This document shows, in pieces, positions 9,259-17,146 of a stretch of DNA of 64,000 nt. The notes beneath the pieces are model-generated. The model did no database searches. It was not told the DNA's origin and saw only the letters and a program-made list of their open reading frames with translations. The translations under genes were made by a program, and so were the position numbers. Source of the DNA: Brevibacterium oceani (lineage in GTDB: Bacteria; Actinomycetota; Actinomycetes; Actinomycetales; Brevibacteriaceae); contig NZ_JABKDE010000003.1 of the NCBI RefSeq assembly GCF_013623835.1, positions 558,001-622,000 on the forward strand. The letters run 5' to 3'. The number at the start of each line of letters is the position of its first letter. Within the stretch, counting starts at the first letter, position 1.

Positions 9259-10487
9259 GATGTCCTTTCGGGCAGATGATTGAGATTGCTTTCGACTTGA
9301 GTTGAGACACGCGCAATGAGGATCGTCGGAACAATGAGGATGAAGCTGATCGCTCCCATGGCAACTCCGAACGCCGTGATCCCCACGCCATCGATGATCC
9401 AAGCTCCGATAATCGGGGCAAAACTCGAGCCGACGATATATGCGCCGATAAGCGGGCCCGACCAGCTGCCTCGAGCATCGAGGCCGGCAGCTGTGGCGAG
9501 AAAGAGCACGAAGGCGAAAGCGTAGATCGTATTGACGATGATGATGAGGATCGCAAGGGTCTGAGGGTCACTGGTCATCCCGATCCAGATCTTCGTTCCT
9601 CCTCCGAGGATGAGCGCAATCGTCAGTGGGAGTGCACGACCGATTCGACTTCCGCCGAGGGTGACGATGACCATCGCGGCGGCGCCGACACCTGCCGCGG
9701 CACTGAGCGCAAACCCGAGGCTCTGTTCACTCAGCCCCACGGCGTTGCCGAGTACCGGGGCGAGGGTCCACACGGCGTCCTCGCTCGTACCCCAGAGGGG
9801 AAAGACGATGAGCACACCGATTCCTGCCAGAATCACTCGCCGAGGTGTTTTCGGTGGCTCTGCTCTGGTGTCCGTGTCGGTGATGACGTCGAGGCTTGAG
9901 ACTTCGGGAGTGCTCGGAAGCCAGACGGTCACAGCCAGGCTGAGAAGTGAAAGGAGCGCGAGTGCACCGAAGACAGTGATCTGTGCGAGTCCGAGAATGG
10001 GGATGACGGCGAGCACCACCATGACAAGGAGACGGTTGACCACTCCGCTCGTTGCACTCACTCTGTTGGGGTTGCGCACCGCAGCGATCGCTGCCCCCGA
10101 GGTCGAGATGGCGGTGCCGACGCCGATGGCACCGACAATGAATCCAGCCACGATCAGGTGGGAGTGCCCGTTGAGTGCGGCGAACAGGAAACCAGCGACG
10201 GCTACCGCGAGGCCGCTGGACGCTATCGTCCGTCGACGCTGCCCTGCGGCCGCCCGCGAAGTGCCCAGACCGACGACTGCTGAGGCGAAGAGGCCCCAGG
10301 TCAAGATGTTGCCGGAGGCGACGACGTCGAAACCGATCTGCTCGATGACGGACATGATCAACGGGGCGAGATTGGCCATCATGAGCCCGGCAAGTGATAC
10401 GAGGAAGACTGCGGTTCCATTGCCAAAGCGGAGTGGGACTCGCGGGTCATCGACAGTTGTCGACTGTGTTGCGGCGGCAGAACTCAT
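9255..10487 (-). CDS. MFS transporter
   Basis: A 410-residue integral membrane protein with about 12 hydrophobic segments in two halves, split by a hydrophilic loop near residue 205 (DVITDTDTRAEPPKTPRR). It is of major-facilitator type, with no motif that fixes the substrate. It is transcribed before and overlaps the amidohydrolase by 4 nt, so it probably imports that enzyme's substrate. The divergent TetR gene and an inverted repeat in the shared promoter region point to local control. Confidence 0.85.
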   Translation of the reverse strand: MSSAAATQSTTVDDPRVPLRFGNGTAVFLVSLAGLMMANLAPLIMSVIEQIGFDVVASGNILTWGLFASAVVGLGTSRAAAGQRRRTIASSGLAVAVAGFLFAALNGHSHLIVAGFIVGAIGVGTAISTSGAAIAAVRNPNRVSATSGVVNRLLVMVVLAVIPILGLAQITVFGALALLSLLSLAVTVWLPSTPEVSSLDVITDTDTRAEPPKTPRRVILAGIGVLIVFPLWGTSEDAVWTLAPVLGNAVGLSEQSLGFALSAAAGVGAAAMVIVTLGGSRIGRALPLTIALILGGGTKIWIGMTSDPQTLAILIIIVNTIYAFAFVLFLATAAGLDARGSWSGPLIGAYIVGSSFAPIIGAWIIDGVGITAFGVAMGAISFILIVPTILIARVSTQVESNLNHLPERTS

Positions 10488-10521
10488 GGTTGGCCCCTTT
10501 GCCAGTGTGAGGTTTTTGGTG

Positions 10522-10540
10522 AACCGAAATCTTTTCGGTT
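10522..10540. promoter_or_regulatory. Probable TetR operator (inverted repeat)
   Basis: AACCGAAA (10522-10529) and TTTCGGTT (10533-10540) form a perfect 8-bp inverted repeat with a 3-nt spacer. It lies 35 bp upstream of the MFS start and 76 bp upstream of the TetR start, the usual place for a TetR-family binding site controlling both promoters. Confidence 0.65.
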
Positions 10541-10615
10541 ATTTAGAATGGTGCACGTACCGAGAAAAGTTGTCAATCTATTCAAAGTGCTGACCCAGTG
10601 AGGAATTAGCGTTCT

Positions 10616-11218
10616 ATGGCACGACCGATATCACCGATTCTCAGCCGTGAGAAGATTGCGCGAGCTGCGATCGACTTGATCGATTCGGGTGAAGAACTGA
10701 AGATCCAGCCGTTGGCGAAGCGCCTGGGGGTGAGTCTGTCTTCGCTCTATCACCACGTTGACGGTCGCGACGGGATCATCCACGCGATGCGTGAAGTGCT
10801 GAGCGGTGACTATGCCTTCGACGAAACGAAGAGTGGAGCGTGGCAGGATGATCTGCGCGCCGGCGTGCACTCGCTGTGGAGACTCTATTCGGACCACCCT
10901 CGGGTCATGATCCATCTGCTGGGTGTGACGATTCACGAACCCGATACGCTTCGACTCTATGAGTCGCTCGTTGGTGGACTGAGGCGTGCGGGCCTGCCGG
11001 ACGAAGAAGTCCTCACTACTTTGGAGGTCCTCGACGCTTTCGCGTTCGGAGTCGCGCTCGATGCGCTGTCTCCAACGGACATCTTCTCCCCGGAGCGGCC
11101 AGGTTCACCGTTGGCGGACCTGGCCCGCAGCCATCCGACAGGACAGGAGCGCAACCGGCGTCTCTATGAGACGGGCCTGGAGATCATACTCGCCGGAATC
11201 GAAGCTCGACTGAACTAG
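10616..11218 (+). CDS. TetR family transcriptional regulator
   Basis: A 200-residue one-domain repressor. The N-terminal helix-turn-helix covers about residues 8-55 (REKIARAAIDLIDSG ... GVSLSSLYHHVDGRDGI), followed by a TetR_C-like ligand domain with WRLYSDHPRVMIHLLG. It is divergent from the MFS/amidohydrolase operon across 128 bp that hold a perfect inverted repeat, so it most likely represses that operon and itself. The inducer is unknown, probably the carried compound. Confidence 0.88.
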   Translation: MARPISPILSREKIARAAIDLIDSGEELKIQPLAKRLGVSLSSLYHHVDGRDGIIHAMREVLSGDYAFDETKSGAWQDDLRAGVHSLWRLYSDHPRVMIHLLGVTIHEPDTLRLYESLVGGLRRAGLPDEEVLTTLEVLDAFAFGVALDALSPTDIFSPERPGSPLADLARSHPTGQERNRRLYETGLEIILAGIEARLN

Positions 11219-11322
11219 ATACGGTGCCGCGGAGTGCTCGTGGGCAGTCCGGCTGTACGTGTACGACATTTACCGACACATAGGCTTGCGAAATTCGCGG
11301 ATTCAAGTAGCGTGAATAACCT

Positions 11323-11544
11323 ATGAGGAAGCTGTTCAAAGATCGTCAGGCCCTCAGAGCCGGCATCGGCGTGGCACTGCTCTTTCCGTTGGTCTACTTC
11401 GCTATGCATCTGCTCGGCTGGGGCAACGATTCATTCAACTGGTGGCAGACGCTTCTCGCCGGTCTTTTCACGGGCGCCTTCTTCTGGTTCTTCACATCAA
11501 GCTTCCGCCAGTTCCGCGACGAGGACGTTACTGCGGGCAGATAG
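11323..11544 (+). CDS. Small two-helix membrane protein, unknown function
   Basis: A 73-residue protein with two hydrophobic helices (about residues 14-31 and 42-58), a positively charged N-terminus (MRKLFKDRQ) and a charged C-terminal tail. The aromatic-rich segments suggest a real membrane hairpin protein. It stands alone between the TetR gene and convergent selD. I do not recognise a family, and no partner is evident from context. Confidence 0.65.
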   Translation: MRKLFKDRQALRAGIGVALLFPLVYFAMHLLGWGNDSFNWWQTLLAGLFTGAFFWFFTSSFRQFRDEDVTAGR

Positions 11545-11574
11545 TTCGCCCTGCTAAGCGCAGTTGCTGCGGCT

Positions 11575-12561
11575 TCACCGCACGTGCACGCCAGATCCGA
11601 CGACGATCTCACCGATGACCGGATGACCAGGGAGTTCGCCGACAACGAGCAGCCCTCCGGAGGTCTGCGCATCGGCCAGCAGAAGCAAATTATCCTCGGT
11701 CACCGAGTCGTCCGCGGTCAGATGCGGACGCACCCAGTCAAGGTTCCGCCGCGTTCCACCGGACACGTAACCGGCGGCGACGGACTCATCGACGCCCTCG
11801 AGGCGGGGCACCGCGGCCGCATCGATGACCGCTCCGACGCCGGAGGCCCGGGCCATCTTGAACAGGTGCCCGAGCAGACCGAACCCGGTGACATCCGTGG
11901 CCGCCTTGATGCCCGCGGCCACCGCAGCCCGAGAGGCCCCGGCGTTGAGCGCGGTCATCGTGGCGATCGCCTCTTCGGACACCTCGCCGGTCTGTTTGTG
12001 CCGATTGTTGAGGATGCCCACGCCGATGGGTTTGGTCAAGGTCAGCGGCAGCCCCGCCGCGGCGGCGTCGTTGCGCATGAGCTCGCCGGGGTGCGCGATG
12101 CCGGTGACGGCCATGCCGTACTTCGGTTCGGGATCGTCGATGGAGTGTCCGCCGGCCACGGGGCAGCTCGCCTGTCCTGCGACTTCGAGCCCGCCGCGCA
12201 GCACCTCGGTGAGCAGCTCCATCGGCAGCTTCTCCCGGGGCCAGCCGACGAGATTGATCGCCGTGACCGGGGTCCCACCCATCGCGTAGATGTCGGAGAG
12301 GGCGTTGGCGGCGGCGATGCGGCCCCAGTCGTAGGCGTCGTCGACGACTGGTGTGAAGAAATCCGCGGTGGAGAGCACCGCGAGGTCATTGCGGACGAGG
12401 ACCGCAGAGGCGTCATCGCCGTCATCGAGGCCGACGAGGACCTCGGGTGCACTCTGCCCGGTCAATCCTCTGACCGCGTCCTCGAGCTCGCCCGGCGGGA
12501 TCTTGCAGGCGCAACCTCCACCGTGGGCGAATGAGGTCAGACGTTCCTGGGCGGCAGTCAT
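11575..12561 (-). CDS. selD: Selenide, water dikinase (selenophosphate synthetase)
   Basis: A 328-residue enzyme that makes selenophosphate, the selenium donor for Sec-tRNA, from selenide and ATP. The active-site Cys17 and Lys20 sit at the same numbering as in E. coli SelD (GGGCACKIPP), so this copy uses cysteine, not selenocysteine. Other hallmarks follow: DDASAVLV, STADFFTPVVDD, LSDIYAMGG, AGGHSID and TDVTGFGLLGH. The start ATG is 12559-12561. It faces away from selA-selB and is separated from them by an accessory stretch, although it serves the same pathway and FdhA. Confidence 0.95.
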   Translation of the reverse strand: MTAAQERLTSFAHGGGCACKIPPGELEDAVRGLTGQSAPEVLVGLDDGDDASAVLVRNDLAVLSTADFFTPVVDDAYDWGRIAAANALSDIYAMGGTPVTAINLVGWPREKLPMELLTEVLRGGLEVAGQASCPVAGGHSIDDPEPKYGMAVTGIAHPGELMRNDAAAAGLPLTLTKPIGVGILNNRHKQTGEVSEEAIATMTALNAGASRAAVAAGIKAATDVTGFGLLGHLFKMARASGVGAVIDAAAVPRLEGVDESVAAGYVSGGTRRNLDWVRPHLTADDSVTEDNLLLLADAQTSGGLLVVGELPGHPVIGEIVVGSGVHVR

Positions 12562-12694
12562 ACGGTGAGACTAACATCCAGGCGCAACAGCCCCGCAAAG
12601 CTGGCCCGGCTGGCACACGAGCCCCTCATACGTGGCGCCCCGCCCCCGCGTTCACGAGACTTCTGAGTTCCATCACGGTCGAGCACTGCCGCAC

Positions 12695-13675
12695 ATGCTG
12701 GCCACGCTCACGCCCTCAGATGGCCGCGGGAACCGCCGAAAGGTCGCTCGTATCCTCGGCTTCAACGCCGATTTGAAGACCCTGACGACGAACACACTCA
12801 CCTGGGCGACGATTTCCGAGCGCACAGGCATGTCGCGCGCCACCGTCGCCCGTCACCTACTCGCACTCCACGAAGCCGGCTGGGTCGGCCGAGTCGCCTC
12901 CGGCCGCAGCGCCGCCGCCAAACAGGCCGCCGGCTGGACCGGCGATGACTCCTTCATCAACGATGCCCCCGTCTGCGCACTCACTCAACCCGTCGACGAT
13001 GCCGTTGTGGATATAAATGAGACCCCTCCCACCGTAAGTGGCTATAAGGAATTCCCTGCACGCGCACGCGAGGCAGAAGCTCCTACAGGAGCCGCTTCGC
13101 GGCCCTCACCAACCAAGGCGGCCAGCGGCCGCCGGTGCACCGTTCCGGCAGATCGGACGTTGCCAGCCTGGCCTGGTCACGTAACGCCAAGCAGCAAAGA
13201 TGAGAGGATTCTCGCCTGCCGTGAGTGGGCACGTCGAGTTCCAGCCCTCAGTAAAATCTCAGACAAGCACCTGAGGTTCTTGGCCAAGGACTTCTTTGTC
13301 GCCGGCTGGACGATCCGAGATCTCATCACAGCCCTCGACACCATGCCAGACGGCCGAGCACACGGGCAGCTCGTCGAGGGCCAGTGGGTGCCTTACTCGG
13401 GAGCCGATGGTATTCCTGCAGCCCGCCTCGGGCACTGGATTAACTGGCGACTCAACGCCTGGCGAGACCGGGCTGGAGTCGTGGTCGAATCCCCCACCCA
13501 GCGCCGAACCCGCCGAGCTGCAGCTGCACACCGTGAGCAGCAGGCCCGAAGGAAAGCCGAAGCTGACCGCCTCGAACGGCTGAGTCAGGAACGCACAACC
13601 CCGGAATACCACGCCGCGAAGCAGGCATGCCTCGATCAGATCCTCGGCCGGTCCAGGCGGGCACGCCGGCGATGA
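12695..13675 (+). CDS. Plasmid-replication-like winged-helix DNA-binding protein
   Basis: About 326 residues from ATG 12695; a GTG at 12632 would add 21. The N-terminal half has a clear helix-turn-helix (TWATISERTGMSRATVARHLLALHEAGWVG, residues about 36-65), and the C-terminal half has FFVAGWTIRDLITALDTMPDG and RLGHWINWRLNAWRD. The tail is Arg/Glu-rich. This architecture resembles Rep-type proteins of actinobacterial plasmids and integrative elements; that is recall, not a search. There are no other plasmid genes beside it, so it is likely the remnant of an integrated element lodged between selD and selC. Confidence 0.55.
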   Translation: MLATLTPSDGRGNRRKVARILGFNADLKTLTTNTLTWATISERTGMSRATVARHLLALHEAGWVGRVASGRSAAAKQAAGWTGDDSFINDAPVCALTQPVDDAVVDINETPPTVSGYKEFPARAREAEAPTGAASRPSPTKAASGRRCTVPADRTLPAWPGHVTPSSKDERILACREWARRVPALSKISDKHLRFLAKDFFVAGWTIRDLITALDTMPDGRAHGQLVEGQWVPYSGADGIPAARLGHWINWRLNAWRDRAGVVVESPTQRRTRRAAAAHREQQARRKAEADRLERLSQERTTPEYHAAKQACLDQILGRSRRARRR

Positions 13676-13902
13676 GTGCGTGTGACGTTCGTTCACGATC
13701 GCGGCAACTTCGGCCGAACCTGCACACCTACCTCTCCCCTAAAATCTCGGGCGAGATGGGAACGTGAACGAAGGCGCGGACGCAGCTTAAGCAGGTGAGA
13801 TCGCCCGTATTCGGGGAGGTTGCCCCTGCTGTGTGCCAGACTTGAAGAACCAGCACAACAGGCATTGTGGTCACGGCGGCCGCAAAGTGGAAGGAGACCC
13901 TG

Positions 13903-14388
13903 ATGAACTGGACTGATCCCCCCCCCGAAGTCATCGTGCCCCTGAGTGGATGGGCATATTTCGGCTACACCCTGCTCGGACTCTTCGCCCTCGCCGTCTT
14001 CGTCGCTGCAGCGATGCTGCTGGCCAATGGAGAAGGCGCGGCAGGCTGGGTTCTCGCCGCAGGCGGAATCTTCCTCTACGCACCGGCCGCGTTCGCGTAC
14101 TTCCGGACAGTCGAGATCGCGCTCGACGTGCCCAACGTTGCGCTTTGGGTCGGACTGCTCGCAGCCGGCGCTGCGGCCTCGTTGGGGGTACACAAGATGT
14201 GCGGCGGATATTTCGAATTCAGCTCGCTCCTACCGTTCGGTGGCGCAACCGTGGCCACGGCGGGCGCGGCGGGCTTGGATAAGGTCAACGAACAGCTCGC
14301 GCATATCCCGATGGCGTGGGGCACTGTCCTCGGGCTGGTGCTCATCGGCGGGTTCTTCGCGGCCCGAATGGGCGGCATCCTCCGCTAG
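13903..14388 (+). CDS. Four-helix membrane protein, unknown function
   Basis: A 161-residue protein with four to five hydrophobic segments (AYFGYTLLGLFALAVFVAAAMLL, GWVLAAGGIFLYAPAAFAYF, NVALWVGLLAAGAAASLGV and a last one near the C-terminus). Start ATG 13903 is chosen because AAGGAG lies 6 nt upstream; an in-frame GTG at 13867 is less likely. Codons 5-8 contain a run of nine C (13918-13926), which is prone to slippage and would switch the gene off or on. The family is unknown. It lies in the accessory stretch between selD and selC. Confidence 0.65.
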   Translation: MNWTDPPPEVIVPLSGWAYFGYTLLGLFALAVFVAAAMLLANGEGAAGWVLAAGGIFLYAPAAFAYFRTVEIALDVPNVALWVGLLAAGAAASLGVHKMCGGYFEFSSLLPFGGATVATAGAAGLDKVNEQLAHIPMAWGTVLGLVLIGGFFAARMGGILR

Positions 14389-14490
14389 TGCCACCGATCC
14401 GACACGCTGTGTCAGTACCGGCTGATAAGGTTTTTTCAGCGGCGCTCTCGACCTGAGAGGCCCCGGACTAGTCTGGTCTCCGGACCAAAT

Positions 14491-14516
14491 GAAAAACCCC
14501 CGTCTGGCAACGGGGG
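14491..14516 (-). terminator. Rho-independent terminator reading leftward
   Basis: CCCCCGT (14497-14503) pairs with ACGGGGG (14510-14516) around 6 nt. On the minus strand the stem is followed at once by TTTTTC, a proper U-tract. It would end leftward transcripts from the 14890-16604 gene group. Confidence 0.75.
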
Positions 14517-14651
14517 CTGATCCGCCATCGAGTGGCTACCAGGAGGGTAATTCCTTGGTTTATGTTCACCTTGAGAATACGCGCGGGACTTGTCATACGT
14601 CAAGCTTCGCGTGCTCAGTCTCACTGGGGTCACGGAACCCTAGGAGGCATC

Positions 14652-14753
14652 GTGAAGCGGAAGCGCGATCACGAGCCGAACTGGGCGTTTTGGGGATTCT
14701 GTCTCAACGGTGCTCGCACCGTGTGGGAGATCCTTAAGACGTTCATCGGCTGA
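14652..14753 (+). CDS. 33-residue cationic, Trp-rich peptide gene
   Basis: GTG 14652 to TGA 14751-14753 encodes 33 residues. It is preceded by a perfect AGGAGG (14642-14647) 4 nt upstream and followed 17 nt later by a strong GC hairpin, so it looks like a complete tiny transcription unit. The N-terminus is basic (MKRKRDHEP). It is followed by an aromatic NWAFWGFC segment with one cysteine, and an amphipathic end TVWEILKTFIG. It carries six Lys/Arg against three acidic residues, and three Trp. No signal peptide or leader motif is seen. Possibilities are a leaderless bacteriocin, a membrane-acting toxin or a small regulatory membrane peptide. I do not recognise a family. Confidence 0.5.
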   Translation: MKRKRDHEPNWAFWGFCLNGARTVWEILKTFIG

Positions 14754-14770
14754 GCAAATAGGTAATTATG

Positions 14771-14800
14771 GCGGGGCAGTGCTTTCGAGCGCTGCCCCGC
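14771..14800 (+). terminator. Strong GC hairpin after the 33-residue peptide gene
   Basis: GCGGGGCAG (14771-14779) pairs with CTGCCCCGC (14792-14800), with extra pairing inside the loop. It begins 17 nt past the peptide stop codon. Only TT follows, so it is a weak intrinsic terminator or a 3'-end stabiliser. Confidence 0.6.
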
Positions 14801-14889
14801 TTACCGGCCGCGACGCCCACCGACTCACTGCCCGAGCACGCGGACTTCACCTTTAATCATCGCCTAATGATCAACGGCAGATCACCCTG

Positions 14890-15453
14890 TCAAGCTCCCT
14901 CTCTGTCTGACGCATCAAGCTTCCCTACGTAACCGTCAATGAGGCTACTCAACTTCTTCGTCTCTTCGCGGAGTTCCGCCACCCCCGCTTCTCGTACGCG
15001 CGATTCGGTGTCGATCTCGTCTTGATAACGTCGGATAACCTGACCGCCGGAACCCGACTCGTCCACCAAACCCACCAGTTCTTCGAAGTCTCTGATGAAG
15101 GTTTTGCACTGCTCAATTCTTCTTTCTGCGCGCTCCACTGATCGCCAGGGGATGCGCACTAATTGGAGCTGCGCCGAAATGGGGCGTAATTCCGGGTCGG
15201 GGAGACGCGGCTGATACTCGTCCAGTATTTCAATAGCTGCTGGAATGGAGTCGGCAACGGCACCGAGGGGTTCTCCCGCCCTGAGTCTCGAACTGGCACT
15301 ATCTAGACTCTTGCGCACCTCCCGGAGTCCAGCGCGCACAATGTCTCGGTTAGCTCGCACTCGTGCGCGAGCAGGTTCCTTCTTTGCTATGCGAATCGCA
15401 TAGATCGAAACAATGAGGGAGATCGCGGCAATGGCGGTCGACACAAGTTCCAT
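14890..15453 (-). CDS. Membrane-anchored coiled-coil-like protein, unknown function
   Basis: A 187-residue protein with one N-terminal hydrophobic helix (about residues 3-21, STAIAAISLIVSIYAI) and then a long, highly charged helical body. That body includes REVRKSLDSASSRL, RSVERAERRIEQCKTF and LREETKKLSSLIDGYV, as expected for a single-pass anchor with a cytoplasmic helical domain. No catalytic motif is seen and I do not recognise a family. It is the last of three leftward genes before the terminator at 14491. Its slightly lower GC than the core genes fits an acquired stretch. Confidence 0.6.
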   Translation of the reverse strand: MELVSTAIAAISLIVSIYAIRIAKKEPARARVRANRDIVRAGLREVRKSLDSASSRLRAGEPLGAVADSIPAAIEILDEYQPRLPDPELRPISAQLQLVRIPWRSVERAERRIEQCKTFIRDFEELVGLVDESGSGGQVIRRYQDEIDTESRVREAGVAELREETKKLSSLIDGYVGKLDASDREGA

Positions 15454-15591
15454 ACGCTCACGGTAGCAATGGACCGTCTAGCGGGTATCCCCGCTCACCG
15501 AATCTGTCTACCGATTGGGTTCGGTTGCGAACGAAACTGTCGAAGATCTGACTACGCTGACACTCGAAGGCCCCAGGCTCTGTATCTGCAG

Positions 15592-15630
15592 CGTGTCTCC
15601 TTCATTGGCATAACCAATGAAGGAGACACG
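15592..15630. terminator. 17-bp perfect hairpin 3' of the VanZ-like gene
   Basis: A 17-nt arm (15592-15608) is exactly complementary to 15614-15630 around the 5-nt loop CATAA. It starts 2 nt past the stop codon of the leftward VanZ-like gene. No U-tract follows, so it may protect the message end or act as an attenuator rather than a standard terminator. Confidence 0.65.
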
Positions 15631-15632
15631 CC

Positions 15633-16178
15633 CTAATTCTCCCTAGTTTGCGGTTCCCCTAGTCGAATGCGCCGTATCACGGCGGAGAGAAGCACCCCCA
15701 CCAACAGGCCAATCGCGATCCCGGCCCACCCGATGAGCACGGTTGCGGAATTGAACTGCGACCGACCCAAAGGAATCACTGTGAACTGCACGATTTCGAC
15801 GATTACTGACACTAGAAGCGCTAGCGTTCCGAACCGCGCGATGTGTCGTCGGCGCGTGAACAATCCGCTTGTGAAACCGAGCGGTGCGAAGAGCAGTATA
15901 TTCATCGATTGCCAGTTCACCGACGACAATGCGCCAGGAGACGGCAGAGACCAGGTCCATACCCGTGTCGTCCGCAATCCCTCGTCGAGTCCGAACGCAT
16001 GGCCCGAGGGAGTGAGTGTCGCGGAAAGGACTAGCGCCAGACTCGCCAGCCATAAGAAGACCAATACGGGGCGCTCATGGATTCGCCGAGCGATGCGTTT
16101 CGCGACAAGTGCGGAAACAATAATCCCGGCTGCGAGGGCGGGTACTGCGAACGGTAGGGCGGTGAAGTATCTGAGCAT
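15633..16178 (-). CDS. VanZ-like membrane protein
   Basis: A 181-residue integral membrane protein with about five hydrophobic helices. The segment NWQSMNILLFAPLGFTSGLF and the later VSVIVEIVQFTVIPLGRSQFNS match the VanZ pattern (N..LF.PLGF, then E..Q...R), though the usual Asp residues after the arginine are replaced. VanZ proteins are linked to low-level teicoplanin resistance and cell-envelope traits. Its ATG follows the stop of the secreted-protein gene with no gap (TAA-ATG), so the two are translationally coupled. It might be a partner or immunity-type protein for the exported product (inference). Confidence 0.65.
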   Translation of the reverse strand: MLRYFTALPFAVPALAAGIIVSALVAKRIARRIHERPVLVFLWLASLALVLSATLTPSGHAFGLDEGLRTTRVWTWSLPSPGALSSVNWQSMNILLFAPLGFTSGLFTRRRHIARFGTLALLVSVIVEIVQFTVIPLGRSQFNSATVLIGWAGIAIGLLVGVLLSAVIRRIRLGEPQTREN

Positions 16179-16604
16179 TTACAATCCGGTGCAGAACTTT
16201 GTTCTCGTGTAGTAGATCTTGCCCGAAATGGTATCTTTCATCAGGCCACGGGCGCACGGGCGCTTCTTACTCAATGGTGCTGATCCCGAGAACGTCGCGG
16301 TCTTCTTTTGCTTGGACTTCATTTTGTAGGTTCCGGACCAGGATATGGGGCCTTGAGCTCCGCCGCCCTTGTTGACCGCCTGGAAGCCGAACTTGACCGA
16401 AACGCCTGATCCCTTCTTCTTGTTGTAAGTGATCTTTGCCTTCGAGACGCTCTTCCCGTTGGAGTACACCTGAGCATTGAGTGAGCCGTTCTGAACGTCG
16501 TTGTAGCCTGCGTTATACCATTGGTAGCTCGCTGCTTCGGCGCTGGTGGCAAGTCCGAGCGTCAGCGCGACCGTGGCAACTGCGGCGATAAGTGTCTTTC
16601 TCAA
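16179..16604 (-). CDS. Secreted small protein with signal peptide, unknown function
   Basis: A 141-residue precursor starting at TTG 16604, with AAAGGA 5 nt upstream. A Sec signal peptide (RKTLIAAVATVALTLGLATSAEA) should be cut after AEA, leaving about 117 residues beginning ASYQWYNAGYNDVQNG. The mature part is Lys-, Ser- and Gly-rich, predicted mostly beta, and has two cysteines near the end (PCARG and FCTGL) that could form a disulfide loop. No family is recognised. Direct coupling to the VanZ-like gene suggests an exported effector plus membrane partner, as in some bacteriocin-immunity pairs. Confidence 0.65.
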   Translation of the reverse strand: MRKTLIAAVATVALTLGLATSAEAASYQWYNAGYNDVQNGSLNAQVYSNGKSVSKAKITYNKKKGSGVSVKFGFQAVNKGGGAQGPISWSGTYKMKSKQKKTATFSGSAPLSKKRPCARGLMKDTISGKIYYTRTKFCTGL

Positions 16605-16956
16605 ATCTTTCCTTTCTCAACTGCAGCCCAGGTGGCTTGCAGATAACGGTCAGCCTAACGCGAGGTGGTCGGCGCGCGCCTCACACGAAAGTATGAGATT
16701 TTGAGAAAATTTCGGCCCAGCGCGCTGGGTGAGTGCGATCGTGTCAATCGGGTATATGCCTTTGACAATCGAGATCTTCGCCGGAAGCATGCTCTCAAAC
16801 GGGTTACGATTCCGTTGATTGGACACATATGCTTCTGACTCCCGGAGCCCCTTAGATGCCCTTTTCGGGCAGTAACTCCGCTACCTTCGAGTGAGTAGCG
16901 CCGATCAGAATCCCGGCCGGACGTAGGAGATCATCGGCTGGTGCGATAAGACGTTC
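16605..16956. other. Intergenic stretch upstream of the secreted-protein gene
   Basis: About 350 bp without a gene. It contains the promoter region of the leftward secreted-protein gene, an inverted pair TGTCAA (16742-16747) and TTGACA (16762-16767), and a small hairpin TGCCC-TTTTC-GGGCA near 16858-16872. No protein homology is visible until the recombinase remnant begins. Confidence 0.6.
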
Positions 16957-17094
16957 GAGGGCGACCGTGTCCGCGTCGCCTCACTCGATCGGCTAGGCCG
17001 AGACATCCGAGATCTCTGATCACTCGTCCACACACTGGCGGGGAAGGGCTGCGCAGGAATCTTGGATCGGGAGAACATCACCGGCGCTCAGGTT
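16957..17094 (+). pseudogene. Serine recombinase (resolvase/invertase) remnant
   Basis: In the frame of 16945, the translation reads EGDRVRVASLDRLGRDIRDL, then a TGA stop at 17017-17019, then SLVHTLAGKGCAGILDREN. This matches the core of Tn3/Hin-type serine recombinases (GDxVxVxxLDRLGRxxxDLxxLVxxLxxxG). The N-terminal catalytic serine region and the DNA-binding C-terminus are absent, and the in-frame stop breaks the rest. It is a decayed piece of a mobile element lying about 50 bp before tRNA-Sec. Confidence 0.65.
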
Positions 17095-17146
17095 GGAAGC
17101 TTCCTATGCGGCAGCGGCCTGTGACTGGCACGGTAGGATTCTGCAC

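Noticed and set aside
14489-14737. An 82-codon frame over the tiny peptide gene
   Set aside because: It lacks a ribosome site and runs out of frame with the 33-codon frame that has AGGAGG and a hairpin after it.
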